The translations under genes were made by a program, and so were the position numbers. A DNA stretch of 64,000 bases. It comes from Trachelipus rathkii. Lineage: Eukaryota; Arthropoda; Malacostraca; Isopoda; Trachelipodidae. The DNA lies in NCBI GenBank assembly GCA_015478945.1, contig JABUQX010042048.1, positions 1 through 64,000 of the forward strand, read 5' to 3'. Shown piece by piece: positions 54,203 to 64,000 of the stretch. The notes under the pieces are model-generated. The model did no database searches and had not been told where the DNA came from. It worked only from the letters and a program-made list of their open reading frames with translations. The stretch's first letter is position 1. Every line of letters begins with the position of its first letter.

Positions 54203-54569
54203 CTGAAAGTAAAAATTAAAACAAATATCATTAGAACAATGTTAACGTGAGCAACTAAACCAAACTTCGTTCCTGCTTACTATAATAATTACTTTTACAC
54301 AACACAAATAAGTATAGTAATAAAAACTCATTAAAGTAAATTAAAAAAAAACATTTTCATTTTACAGGTTTACACATCGTAAAAGTGTATAGTTATAAAA
54401 ACTTAATACAGAATTAAAAAAAAACATTTGTATTCTTTAAACGAACGAAACTGTAAAAGAGAATACTATTTGTACTTTTATAAATGAAAGGAAGACGAAA
54501 AAATTTTGTGTATGGCCAATAAACTTCGCTATTACAAACTGTCAATTCAAGAAGGCTGAAAATAAATAA

Positions 54570-54682
54570 AAATATTCATATATATAATATATATATAATA
54601 TAATATATATAATATATATATATATAATTATATAATAAAGTATATATAAATATATATATATATATTTATTATATATCATATA
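54570..54682. repeat. TA-rich tract
   Basis: TA repeats form the tail side of the next LINE copy. Confidence 0.85.
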
Positions 54683-55708
54683 TTCTTTCTTTCTTTCTTT
54701 ATCCTCCTTTTTATTTCTAATGATTGGGTAGTAAGTGGCGATATTAGCATTGCATTCGGAAAGGAAAATAGTAGAAGAATATGACAAAGCAAGTCGAAAA
54801 GAAAGCCCCAGCCTTACCCCCCCCCCCCCCCTTATACCATCAATTGAGAACTCGTCGCAGTCCAAAAAAACCCCCCCTAAGCTTCATGACCCGATGCGAC
54901 CCTCACAAATGTAATCGTTCATTGTAAGGTTCATTACCTAGCCCCAGTTGGCCACAACCATACAACCCTCACAAAACCACGCCATTTACTCCTGTTATAC
55001 ACTTTTCTTCTCGCCTCTACAAACTCACTTTCTCTCCTTCAAAACATTCGTTCGTTTACTGACTCAAGCCACTTTTTCTTCGGTCCCAGCCGGTCGTTCC
55101 CAGCACACTCGCCACAATACATCCGCTTAACCAACAGACTACCATTCATCCTTTCCACATGACCAAACCATCTCAACATACTTTCATTTATTTCTCTCAT
55201 TTACCCCTTTCTTCACCACCACACACAACTCCTAATACGTTCATTCCTCATTTTATCAATTCCTCTCAAACCTAGCATGCCCCTAAGAATGTCCATCTGA
55301 AAACACATTGAACTTTAGATCTTATACTTCTTATTCCAGAACCATTATTCTTCACTACATACCAATAAACAGCAATAACATACCCTCAGCAAAACCCTAG
55401 CGCACTCCCAGACTAGTCCTTTACATTCACCAACAATTTAATTGCACCAGGCCACCTTCCTGCCATTCACAACTTTCCTACTACACTCTGCATATCCGTT
55501 CCTTCTCAATCAACACATTACCCTAAAATTTAAACTCAACACTTTGTTCCAGCTCGCTCACATCTACCATAACTTCACACGGAGGCTATCCTCACTCACA
55601 ACCATAACCTTATCCTTATCTACGTTTACTTTCAAACCCCTCCTTTAACACACGCCAAATCTCTCTACCAATTTTCTCAAACTCTCTCAATTCGCCACAA
55701 AGAACAAA
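54683..55708 (-). mobile_element. RTE-like LINE fragment, RT C-terminus to 3' end
   Basis: The 3' end is TTTCTTTCTTTCTTTATCCT at 54687. It runs on the minus strand from an LCGELREFEKIGREIW-like start through the post-RT domain. The 5' truncation is at the FVLCGE position (YADD region), directly at a (TA)n array. Confidence 0.85.
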
Positions 55709-55709
55709 A

Positions 55710-55858
<149 letters not shown>

Positions 55859-55859
55859 T

Positions 55860-56475
55860 TGATTGGTTATTACCACTTATCTCTTAATTTGCCCACACTT
55901 TTTTTCATAAAAAAATCAAACTTTTTTTATTTCAATTTTTCTCGTTCCAGGTATCTCAGGGACATGTTGAAATATATGTACACGAAATTTGATAACAATT
56001 GGTTCAAAAATAAAAAAAATTACGAAGAGCTAAAGTGGCGTGGGCAAAAAATGACCCACAAATACTTGCGAGGGTAAAATCGAATATAAATATTTTCAGC
56101 TAATTTGTTGGGCTATATTGAAATAAAAAATTGATTTAGTACGTATCTAGGAATATAACAGCCAAATTTAAACAAATTTCTATGTATAGTTTTTTTTTTT
56201 TTTAATTTTTTAATTTTTTGCTGATTGGGCATAAAAAAAAAATCCTGGCAAGGTCGCCACTTAAATTCAATTTTCAAAAATTTTTTAAAAATAGTAATAA
56301 CAAATAAAAGTTAACAAAACTCTACAGAACAACTTTAAAAGGACTGAATTACATAATCCGTACCTAAAAAGTGGCAAAAAATAAAAAAAAGCTTAAAATA
56401 TGGTGTGGGCAAAATATGACCCACGAGTACCTGCGCGTATAATTTGGGCACCCGTAGTCGCGAGGGTTAAATGAT
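55860..56475. other. Unclassified repeat with GTGGGCAAAA...GACCCAC motifs
   Basis: The phrase GTGGGCAAAAAATGACCCAC with AAATACTTGCGAGGGTAAAA (56040-56080) recurs as GTGGGCAAAATATGACCCAC with GAGTACCTGCG (56404-56436). The right end is CCCGTAGTCGCGAGGGTTAA, a possible TTAA-flanked piggyBac-type end. No transposase is seen. A 72-codon frame (55859-56077) covers part of it. Confidence 0.45.
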
Positions 56476-56574
56476 AAATATATATATATATATATATACA
56501 ATAATATAATATAATATATAATATAAATACGATTTTCATAAAATTTAATAATTATGCCTATATATATATATAGG

Positions 56575-56760
56575 TAAAAATACTCCTTGATGATTCTTCA
56601 CTTACCCAGATTAGATTCCCCTGGCCCTCGCAGACAGAAAGCAAGTGTGTTACTACTTGGCCACTTATGGCTTAAAAAACGCGCATTAAACCTATGAAGA
56701 GATTCTTTCAAGTAGGTAAGACGCTATGTCAGTGACAAAAAACTTAGCCGCCGATCTCCG
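56575..56760 (-). mobile_element. tRNA-derived SINE, copy 1
   Basis: The minus strand reads TGGCCAAGTAGTAACACACT (A box region), TCTGTCTGCGAGGGCC and then GGGGAATCTAATCTGG (B box position), followed by the tail GTGAAGAATCATCAAGGAGT. Confidence 0.7.
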
Positions 56761-56837
56761 CTCACCCAACTCGGTCAAAGCAACACAGACAGACCCATGT
56801 AAGGAGAACACTCATAACCGGAGAATTTATTTGTATT

Positions 56838-57015
56838 GATGTATACTGCTTTAAATAAACCGCAGCTCAATATGTATTTATAAAAATACTTCCTGAGTGA
56901 TTCTTCACTTACCAGATTAGATCCCGGGCCGCGCAGACTAATGACCAAGTGTGGTTGACCACCTTGCCATGATTAGCTAAAAGTACGCACATAAACCTAT
57001 GAAAGTCTGAGCGGA
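56838..57015 (-). mobile_element. tRNA-derived SINE, copy 2
   Basis: It is the same family: GGCAAGGTGGTCAACCACAC, GCGCGGCCCGGGATCTAATC, then GTGAAGAATCACTCAGGAAG and the 3' body ATTGAGCTGCGGTTTATTTA. Confidence 0.75.
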
Positions 57016-57039
57016 GATGCGCGAGCAGGTATCTGTCCT

Positions 57040-57245
57040 GACATAGGCCGGTCTTATCCTACTGACAAGAAATCTCTTTATGTTATGTGACGTAACTTTT
57101 TAGCTCATCACGCCAAGTGGTCAACACACTTGCTATTCCTTCTGCAGGGCCCGGGGTCTAATCCTGGTAAGTGAAGAATCACTCAAGAAGTTATTTTATC
57201 TATACATATTGAGCTGCGGTTTATTTAAAGCAGTATTTACATCAA
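57040..57245 (+). mobile_element. tRNA-derived SINE, copy 3 (inverted)
   Basis: On the plus strand: CACGCCAAGTGGTCAACACA, CAGGGCCCGGGGTCTAATCC, GTGAAGAATCACTCAAGAAG and ATTGAGCTGCGGTTTATTTA. The head is extended upstream by a shared segment (TGACATAGGCCGGTCTTATC) also found reversed beside copies 1 and 2. Confidence 0.75.
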
Positions 57246-57254
57246 TATAGAATT

Positions 57255-57340
57255 ATATATGTAATATATATATGCATAACAATTAATATATATATATATA
57301 TATATATAGGTATAATTATATATATATATATAATATATAT

Positions 57341-57385
<45 letters not shown>

Positions 57386-57612
57386 GGTATATATATATAA
57401 TATATATATATAATATATATTATATATAATATAATATATAATATATAATAATAATATATATAATATATATAAATATATTATTATAAATATATTAAATATA
57501 TATATATATATATATAATTATATATATATATATTATATAATATATATATATAATATATAAATATATAGTATATATATAATATATATATTATATATATATA
57601 ATAAATATATAT
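57255..57612. repeat. Interrupted TA/TTA region
   Basis: TA variants only. Confidence 0.85.
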
Positions 57613-57620
57613 GGCTATTT

Positions 57621-57803
57621 ATAAGCGTTGACTCCAGGAACGAAAATCAATTAAAAATGTAACGTAATTTCAATAATTAGGGTAAATACATAAATTTTGG
57701 ACCTAACAAACCTAACCTAACTTACTTAAACCTAACTTAACCTAACCTAACTGAATTAACCTAGTTTTCACGTGAGTTAATATTAATGGAGTCAACCTTT
57801 TAT
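57621..57803. mobile_element. Inverted-repeat element with CCTAA core
   Basis: Left arm ATAAGCGTTGACTCCA (57621-57636) and right arm TGGAGTCAACCTTTTAT (57787-57803) are inverted. The core at 57700-57763 is a degenerate run of ACCTAA and ACTTAA hexamers, the complement of TTAGGT. It has no coding sequence. Confidence 0.65.
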
Positions 57804-57814
57804 ATATCGAGTAT

Positions 57815-57827
57815 ATATATAATATAT

Positions 57828-57867
<40 letters not shown>

Positions 57868-57908
57868 TATATATATAATATATATATATATATATTATAT
57901 ATATAAAT

Positions 57909-57940
<32 letters not shown>

Positions 57941-57952
57941 ATATATAATATA
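57815..57952. repeat. TA-rich tract
   Basis: TA variants. Confidence 0.85.
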
Positions 57953-58200
57953 TCAGGCTTGGTCAAATACAATACTTGTACTTGTATTTAAGTACATTTT
58001 TGGAGTACTTGCTTTTACTTGCAGTTTCTAAAACCAGTTACTTTACTTTTACTTAGCTTTTTACTTGTTATTGTGCTTAGTATTGCAAGACTTTGGGATT
58101 TTAACTTCCAAAATTTTTATTTTCTTTATTAATTTAATAAATATTTTAATTTCTTATATATTTATTCTAAATAAATTTCCATTTATGAATTTAAAGTATT
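57953..58200. other. Possible hAT-type terminal fragment and unrecognised sequence
   Basis: Degenerate repeats of TACTTGTACTTG, AAGTACATTTTTGGAGTACT and TTACTTTTACTT occur near 57960-58060, resembling subterminal repeats of DNA transposons. No gene is supported. Confidence 0.35.
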
Positions 58201-58204
58201 ATTA

Positions 58205-58214
58205 TTTATATTAT

Positions 58215-58251
<37 letters not shown>

Positions 58252-58268
58252 ATTATATATATATATAA

Positions 58269-58309
<41 letters not shown>

Positions 58310-58662
58310 GGGAATTAAAAAAAAAAAAAAAACGTTCGTTTTTTAAAAAAAAAACACGTTTTTTAAAAAAAGACCAATGGCCAAAATTTTGTTTTTTTTG
58401 TTTTTTTTTCAAATTACTATTTTTCATATATATCAATCTTTTTGTGGTATTTAGCATTAAAATACAATATGTTAAAAGAAGTATACAATATATAAAGTAG
58501 AGTTTAGTCCTTAATAAAGTTTATTAGTGCTCTAGGGCATATAACTATTAATTCACATTGATCTGATTATATATATATTATTATATATATATATAATATA
58601 TATTATATATATTATATAAAATATAATTTATATATAATATATATATATAATATATATATATA

Positions 58663-58696
<34 letters not shown>

Positions 58697-58720
58697 AAGT
58701 ATAATATATATATACTATTA
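58205..58720. repeat. TA tracts with a homopolymer A/T segment
   Basis: TA arrays lie at 58215-58303 and 58568-58720. Between them is an A/T homopolymer segment including AACGTTCGTTTTTT; open frames here are low-complexity. Confidence 0.8.
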
Positions 58721-58729
58721 TATTATCTA

Positions 58730-61005
58730 CCTTTTCTCCCCAAGACTTGGGGGTAAGGTGCAGAACAAGCATCAGAAAGAAACAGTAGTAAGAATATGAC
58801 AAAAGTCGAAAAAGAAATGCCCAGCCTTACCCCTCCCTCTATACCTATAATCAGTAAGACTCGTCGCAATCAGAAAATCCACCGTATAGCTTTCACGGGA
58901 CTGTCGACGGAACCCTCACTATGGTAAGATCATCAGAATGTAAGGTTCATCCAACATTGACCAGTGGCCACAACCTATCCCCCCCTCACAAAAACCCGCC
59001 ATTCTCTCTATTATGAATCTTTATTCTCGCCTCTGCCAAACTCACATTTCTCTCTTCAATCATTCGTTTACATTCAATCACTTTCTTCGATTCTCCCAGC
59101 CCGTGCGTTTTGCAACACACTCGCCACGTATACATCTGCTTAAAAACGACTATCATTCATCTTTTCCATAGGACCAAACCATCTCAACATACTTTCATTT
59201 ATTCTCTCGTTATACCCCTTTCTTCACACCACACAAGTTCCTAATGCGTTCATTCCCATTTTATCAATTCTTTCACATAGCATGCCCTAAGATTGTCCAT
59301 CTGAACAAACATTGAACTTTAGATCTATACTTCTTATTTCAGACAATTAGTCTCACTACTATACAATAACACAGGTAACAACATACCCTCATGTTAAAGA
59401 CCCCTTTAGCCACTAAAATTATTCCCTTTAAATTCATCCAACGATTTATTTTCACCAGCCACCTTCTTCCAATCACAACTTTCCTACTAAACTCTTCATC
59501 ATCCGTTCCTCTCACCAACACTATACCCTAAATATTTAAACTCAGACACTTTGTTCCAGCTGCCTCACCATCTAACATAACTTCACACTGAAGGACTGTC
59601 CTCACTCACAACCATAACCGAAATACAATTTATTCTTCCTCTCTCTATTTTCTCTATCATTGCTTCAATGTAAAGATTTGTCCACACATCCTCTACACTC
59701 CTAAACGCACCTTGTTCTTCACCAATCAGTCCTTCAGTCATGTCTGCGCACTCTTCGACCAAAATACCAGCAATATCTTCCCTACAAACACTCAATAAAC
59801 TAAATACCATATAATTTCTACAGTTCCCTTTCCCTTACCTATAAAATGTTACATTACTGCTCTCCTCCAATCCCATCGAAACTACTACCCCCATAAAACT
59901 CTTTATACACAAAACTCAAGACCAATCAAATCACATGCTTTGCCTCCGTTTTTGATCATTTCACCAATAATTTCTTCATCTATACCTTGCAATTTACCAT
60001 TCTTCAACTTCTCACTCTACCCTTCCTCCTCTTGCTAATAACCTCATCCCCAAAATACCTATTCCTTCTTGTACCATCAAACCAACACACAGTCATTATC
60101 ACCTCATCATTACTGCCAATATAATACAGATTTTCAAAGTGTTCTTTCCACCACTCCACTCAATCCATTTCATCAATTACAAAACACCACCCTATCATTT
60201 TCTTAGAGGTTCCCCTTATTCTAATCTAAACCTTTCGCGCTTCTTCCAGAAGAGCTTCCTTATTCCCTTGTAACCATTCATCCTCCTCCAAACTGTCATA
60301 TTACCTCTTCTTTCTCTTACATTATGCATCTTTAGATTCCTTTTCCTTCCGTATATTAAATTCCAAGCATCTTCTTTGAACTTATCATTTGCTTTTAGTA
60401 CATTTCAACCACGCTTTCTATTTTACTTTTAAACCGCTTGCATCACCTCTATATTCCACCACTCACTGTTATCATTCTTCCTTCCTACTTTAGCACACCC
60501 ACCATATCTTGCACTGCAACAATTCCTTCATTCATTGCCTTCCCAGATTTATTTCATTTCAACTTTTCACATCAAACTGATTTACTGCGAGCGTTCCATG
60601 TACAATACTTATCCTTATTACCTTGTTCACTAAACTTCTCACTCTTAAATTTACCCACTTTCCTTCGGTATCACCTTCCTCTCCATCCAAGTCCCACTAA
60701 CTTCAATTTACATTAGAACAACATAATGATCCGAAAATCCCATTCCTAAACCCCTCACTGATTTAACATCAGATACATACTTCAACATCTTCTTCTTCAT
60801 CCAACACAAATTCAATCATACTTTTCACTTCAATTACCATCTCTACCTACACCAAACCCCGAGTATACTTATGGATACTCTGTGTTTAAAGAAAGTATTA
60901 CTACACACATACCTCTCCCTCACAGATCAATCACCTTCCTACCATTCTCATTCTCCTGACATCACCCCAAACCACCTTTAATTACTCATCCTTTTTTTGA
61001 TCCAT
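58730..61005 (-). mobile_element. RTE-like LINE, endonuclease to 3' end, eroded
   Basis: The copy begins at the 3' UTR (CCAAGACTTGGGGGTAAGG) and extends on the minus strand through the post-RT domain, RT (59580-60100), linker and endonuclease (GLSDH-like region near 60730, MCVSN near 60915) to 61005. Part of the RT palm, including YADD, is missing at about 59610. Single-base indels are frequent. Confidence 0.87.
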
Positions 61006-61009
61006 ATAC

Positions 61010-61012
61010 ATA

Positions 61013-61094
<82 letters not shown>

Positions 61095-61353
61095 GTATAT
61101 ATATAATATATAAATATAAAATCCGTATTAATAGTCAAATTTAGGCCTAAAAGGGATTGTCCACTGTATATTTAAAACATCTTATACTATAAACTAAAAA
61201 GAGGAGACACTTAAAACAAAACAACAAAAAAAAACTGTTTTAAAAAACGGTTTTTTTTTCAAAAAAAAACAAAATTTTAAAAAAAACCGTTTTTTTCACA
61301 ACCATATATATTATAATATATAAACTATATATATATATATATAATATATAATA

Positions 61354-61392
<39 letters not shown>

Positions 61393-61430
61393 ATATATAT
61401 ATATATATATATATCATCATCAACCACCTT
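61010..61430. repeat. TA arrays with homopolymer A/T segment
   Basis: TA tracts lie at 61015-61110 and 61320-61415. The segment between includes AAACCGTTTTTTTC-type inverted A/T runs. Confidence 0.8.
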
Positions 61431-61431
61431 T

Positions 61432-62372
61432 TTCCCCAAGACTGGGGGTAAGGTGCTAACATGCACCGGAAACAGAATATAGCAAGAAGAAAATGCCCAA
61501 GTTCGAAAAAGAAACCCCAGCCTACCTCCCCTTTATACTATAGTGAAAACTCGCCGCAGTCAGAAAATCCACCCAAGAGCTTCACGGACGGACCCTCACT
61601 ATGGCATCTCGCCAATGTGGGTTCATCCCTTGGGCCCCAGGGGCCACAACCATACGAAATCTGTCTTTACTTCCTATTATGCACTTTCTTCTTGCCCTCC
61701 CAAACTCACATTTCACTCCTTCAGACATTTTGCTGACGCAATCCACTTTTTCTCGGTCTCCCAGCCTGAATCTCAACACACTCACCACTAAACAACCCGC
61801 TTAACCAAACCGACTATCATCCATCCTTTCCACATGACCAAATATCTAAACTACTTTCATTATTTCTCATTTATCCCCTTTACACAACACACTCTAACAC
61901 GTTCATTCCTCATTTTATCAATCTTTCTCACACCTAACACGGCACCCTAAGATTGTCCATCTGAACAACATTGTACTTTAGATCTCTATACCTATTCCTA
62001 GACCATAGTTCACTACTATACAATAACAGATAACAACATACCCTCATGTAAGACCCTAGGCACTCAAGACTTAGTCTCTTACATCCACCAAGGATTTAAT
62101 TGCACCAGCCCACCTTCCTGCAATTCACAACTTTCCTACTACAACTCTGGCATCATCCGTTCCTTTTCGTCCGACATATATATCCTAAATATTATACTCA
62201 GTCACTTGTCAAGCTGCTCACCATCTTGTATACTTCACACTGAGTAACTGTCCTCACTCACAAACCATAACCTTACTCTTATCTACGTTTACTTTCAAAC
62301 CCACCTTTTACACACCCTGCAAATCTCAACCAATCCTCTAAAACTCTCCTCAGATTCACCGCACAAAACCAT
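61432..62372 (-). mobile_element. RTE-like LINE fragment, RT C-terminus to 3' end
   Basis: The 3' UTR starts at CCCCAAGACTGGGGGTAAGG. Post-RT domain and late RT follow on the minus strand. The 5' truncation falls at the LVLCGE position next to a TA-rich tract, as in the copy ending at 55708. Confidence 0.86.
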
Positions 62373-62480
62373 ATTATATATATATATATACTATATATAA
62401 TATATATATAATATAATATATTATTATAATATAATATATATATATATTATATTATATATATATAATATAATATATATACG
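62373..62480. repeat. TA-rich tract
   Basis: TA variants between two inverted LINE copies. Confidence 0.85.
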
Positions 62481-62481
62481 A

Positions 62482-64000
62482 ATGGTGATGATTGGATTTG
62501 GAAGTTGTTAAACAAAGCGTTTATTGGAGGTATATAGTAAAAAAGATTCCGAGGAGAGAGAGCAATATTAAGTACCTTTATAAAGAGTAAAGGGATAAGT
62601 AACTGTAAGTATTATGGGTAATTAGTTTTATGATTGTAATGAAATATATATTGCTGGTATTGGTTCGAAAGAGTGCGTCGAATGACTGAATAACTGATTG
62701 AAGAACAAGGTCGTTTAGAATGATAGAGGATTGTGTGATTCAAATCTCTACATAAACAAATGATTGGATAATGGAGGGAGAGAAAGAATTAATTTGCATT
62801 AGATTTAGAGATTTTTCAAACATGCGTGTATAATAGATTAATAGGAGCTCTATGGCAGGTGTTAGTTTATGGTGTTGGTGGTAAGCTTCTGAATAGAATC
62901 AAATGTATGTTTGACGATAGTGAAGCCGTGTTAAGAATAAATAGAGTTCAAAGCGTGATTGGTTTAATATTAATAGCGGAGTGAACAGGGATGTGCTATG
63001 CTCCTTGGCGATAAAATCTGTATATGGATGAGGTTATGAAAGTAATTAAGGTTAGGGGGTGACAAGATAGTTAGAATGAGGAAATGGAAGAGATGGAGGA
63101 TTTCCACCTATTATATGAGGATGATTTGTTTGTTGTGGCGAATCTAAGCAGAGTTTGAGAGAGCTGATAGAGAGATTGAGAGTGTGTAAAATGAGGGTTG
63201 AAAGTAAACAATAAGGAGTAAGGTTCATGTTGTGAAGAACATCCTCAGGTGAAGTTATTTTAGGATGTACGAGCAGCTGGAAAATATTCATAATTTAAAT
63301 ATTTAGATAAATGTTGGATGAAAAGGAGCGGATGATGCAGAGTGTATAGTAGGAAAATTGTGAATGCATAATGTGGTTCAGTTAAATCGTTGGTGGATGT
63401 AAAAGGGACTAAGTTTGACTGTCGCAGGATCTTACGATGAGGTATGTTGCAACCCGTTTTAATGCATAGTAGTGGGACTATGGTCTTGAATAAGAGGTAT
63501 AAATTACAATGTGTTCAGATGACAATCTTAGTGGCGTGTTAGGTGTGAAAAGAAAGAGATAAAAAGAATAACGTATAGAGAATTTGTTTGGTGTGAGAAT
63601 GGATAAATGAAGAGAAAATTAAAATACATTTGAGATTGTTTGGTCATGTGGAAAGGATGAATGATAGTCAGCGTTAATCAATGTATAGTGGAGTGTGTGG
63701 GAATCGACCAGATGTAAGACTGGAGAAAAGTGGATTGAATCAGAAAAGAAGGAATGTCCGGAGGAGAGAAATGTGAGATTGCAGAGGCGAGAAGAAAGGT
63801 GCATAATGGAGTGAATGGCGGGGTTTGTGAGGAGGTATGGCTGTAGCCCACCTGGCCAAGTAATGAACCCCACATTACGAAGATGTCATTAGTTGAGGGT
63901 CCGTCGCGGTCCCGGAAGCTCTAGGGTGGATTTTTTGACTCGTCGAGTTCTCACTAATTGTATAAAGGCGAAGCTGGCTTCTTTCTACTTGCTCATATTC
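62482..64000 (+). mobile_element. RTE-like LINE fragment, RT to 3' end, runs off the window
   Basis: It starts at a DWIWKLLNKAFI-like position and passes through RT and the post-RT domain to the 3' UTR (GCTCTAGGGTGGATTTTTTG at about 63919). It is very eroded, with no frame longer than a few dozen residues. The last ~100 bp of the family 3' end lie beyond 64000. Confidence 0.82.

Overview
This window comes from an animal nuclear genome, most likely an arthropod and possibly a crustacean. Supporting signs are spliced exons of a metazoan protein, very long (TA)n and (AAT)n arrays, short TTAGG-like runs, and a dense load of retrotransposon families of arthropod type. The species assignment is inference. 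No bacterial-style operons, CRISPR arrays or rRNA genes are visible.

Host gene: one conserved gene is recognisable on the minus strand. Six exons between 54202 and 7396 encode part of the C-terminal third of Integrator complex subunit 2 (INTS2). Reading right to left they lie at 54202-54060 (damaged or misassembled), 35571-35419, 27472-27295, 27128-26888, 26800-26693 and 7615-7396. Splice phases agree across all junctions from 35571 to 7396. The N-terminal exons should lie beyond 64000, and the last C-terminal exon(s) to the left of, or unrecognised in, 1-7395. Introns range from 87 bp to about 19.1 kb, so most of the window is INTS2 intron packed with mobile DNA.

Mobile elements: (a) An RTE-like LINE with AP endonuclease, reverse transcriptase and a GRPKRKW-containing C-terminus is present in at least fourteen broken copies; the best is 13969-17577 (minus). 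Many copies end at (TA)n arrays. (b) A second LINE (8119-11003, minus; further pieces at 36.5-38.6 and 50.7-52.9 kb) has an (AAT)n-type tail in some copies. (c) A third LINE occurs at 39.2, 47.1 and 49.9 kb. (d) A nearly complete but decayed Ty3/gypsy element of CsRn1/Kabuki type with two LTRs lies at 40151-46606. (e) There is a 642-bp TRIM-like miniature LTR element at 20282-20923, a mariner-derived relic at 19529-20023, a cluster of terminus-to-terminus MITEs at 17694-19358, hAT-like ends at 39.87, 49.86 and 53.8 kb, and tRNA-derived SINEs at 28.0, 38.7 and 56.6-57.2 kb.

Layout: 1-7.4 kb is largely unrecognised sequence with a 570-bp hairpin near its left end. 7.4-7.6 kb is an INTS2 exon. 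7.6-24.6 kb is a LINE/microsatellite/DNA-transposon mosaic. 24.6-27.5 kb is quieter intron followed by three INTS2 exons. 27.5-35.4 kb is intron with a SINE and an eroded RTE-like LINE. 35.4-35.6 kb is an exon. 35.6-54.0 kb is intron with nested LINEs and gypsy. 54.1-54.2 kb is an exon. 54.2-64 kb is intron with LINE and SINE copies. Apart from INTS2, nothing looks like a working host gene, and no autonomous element appears intact.
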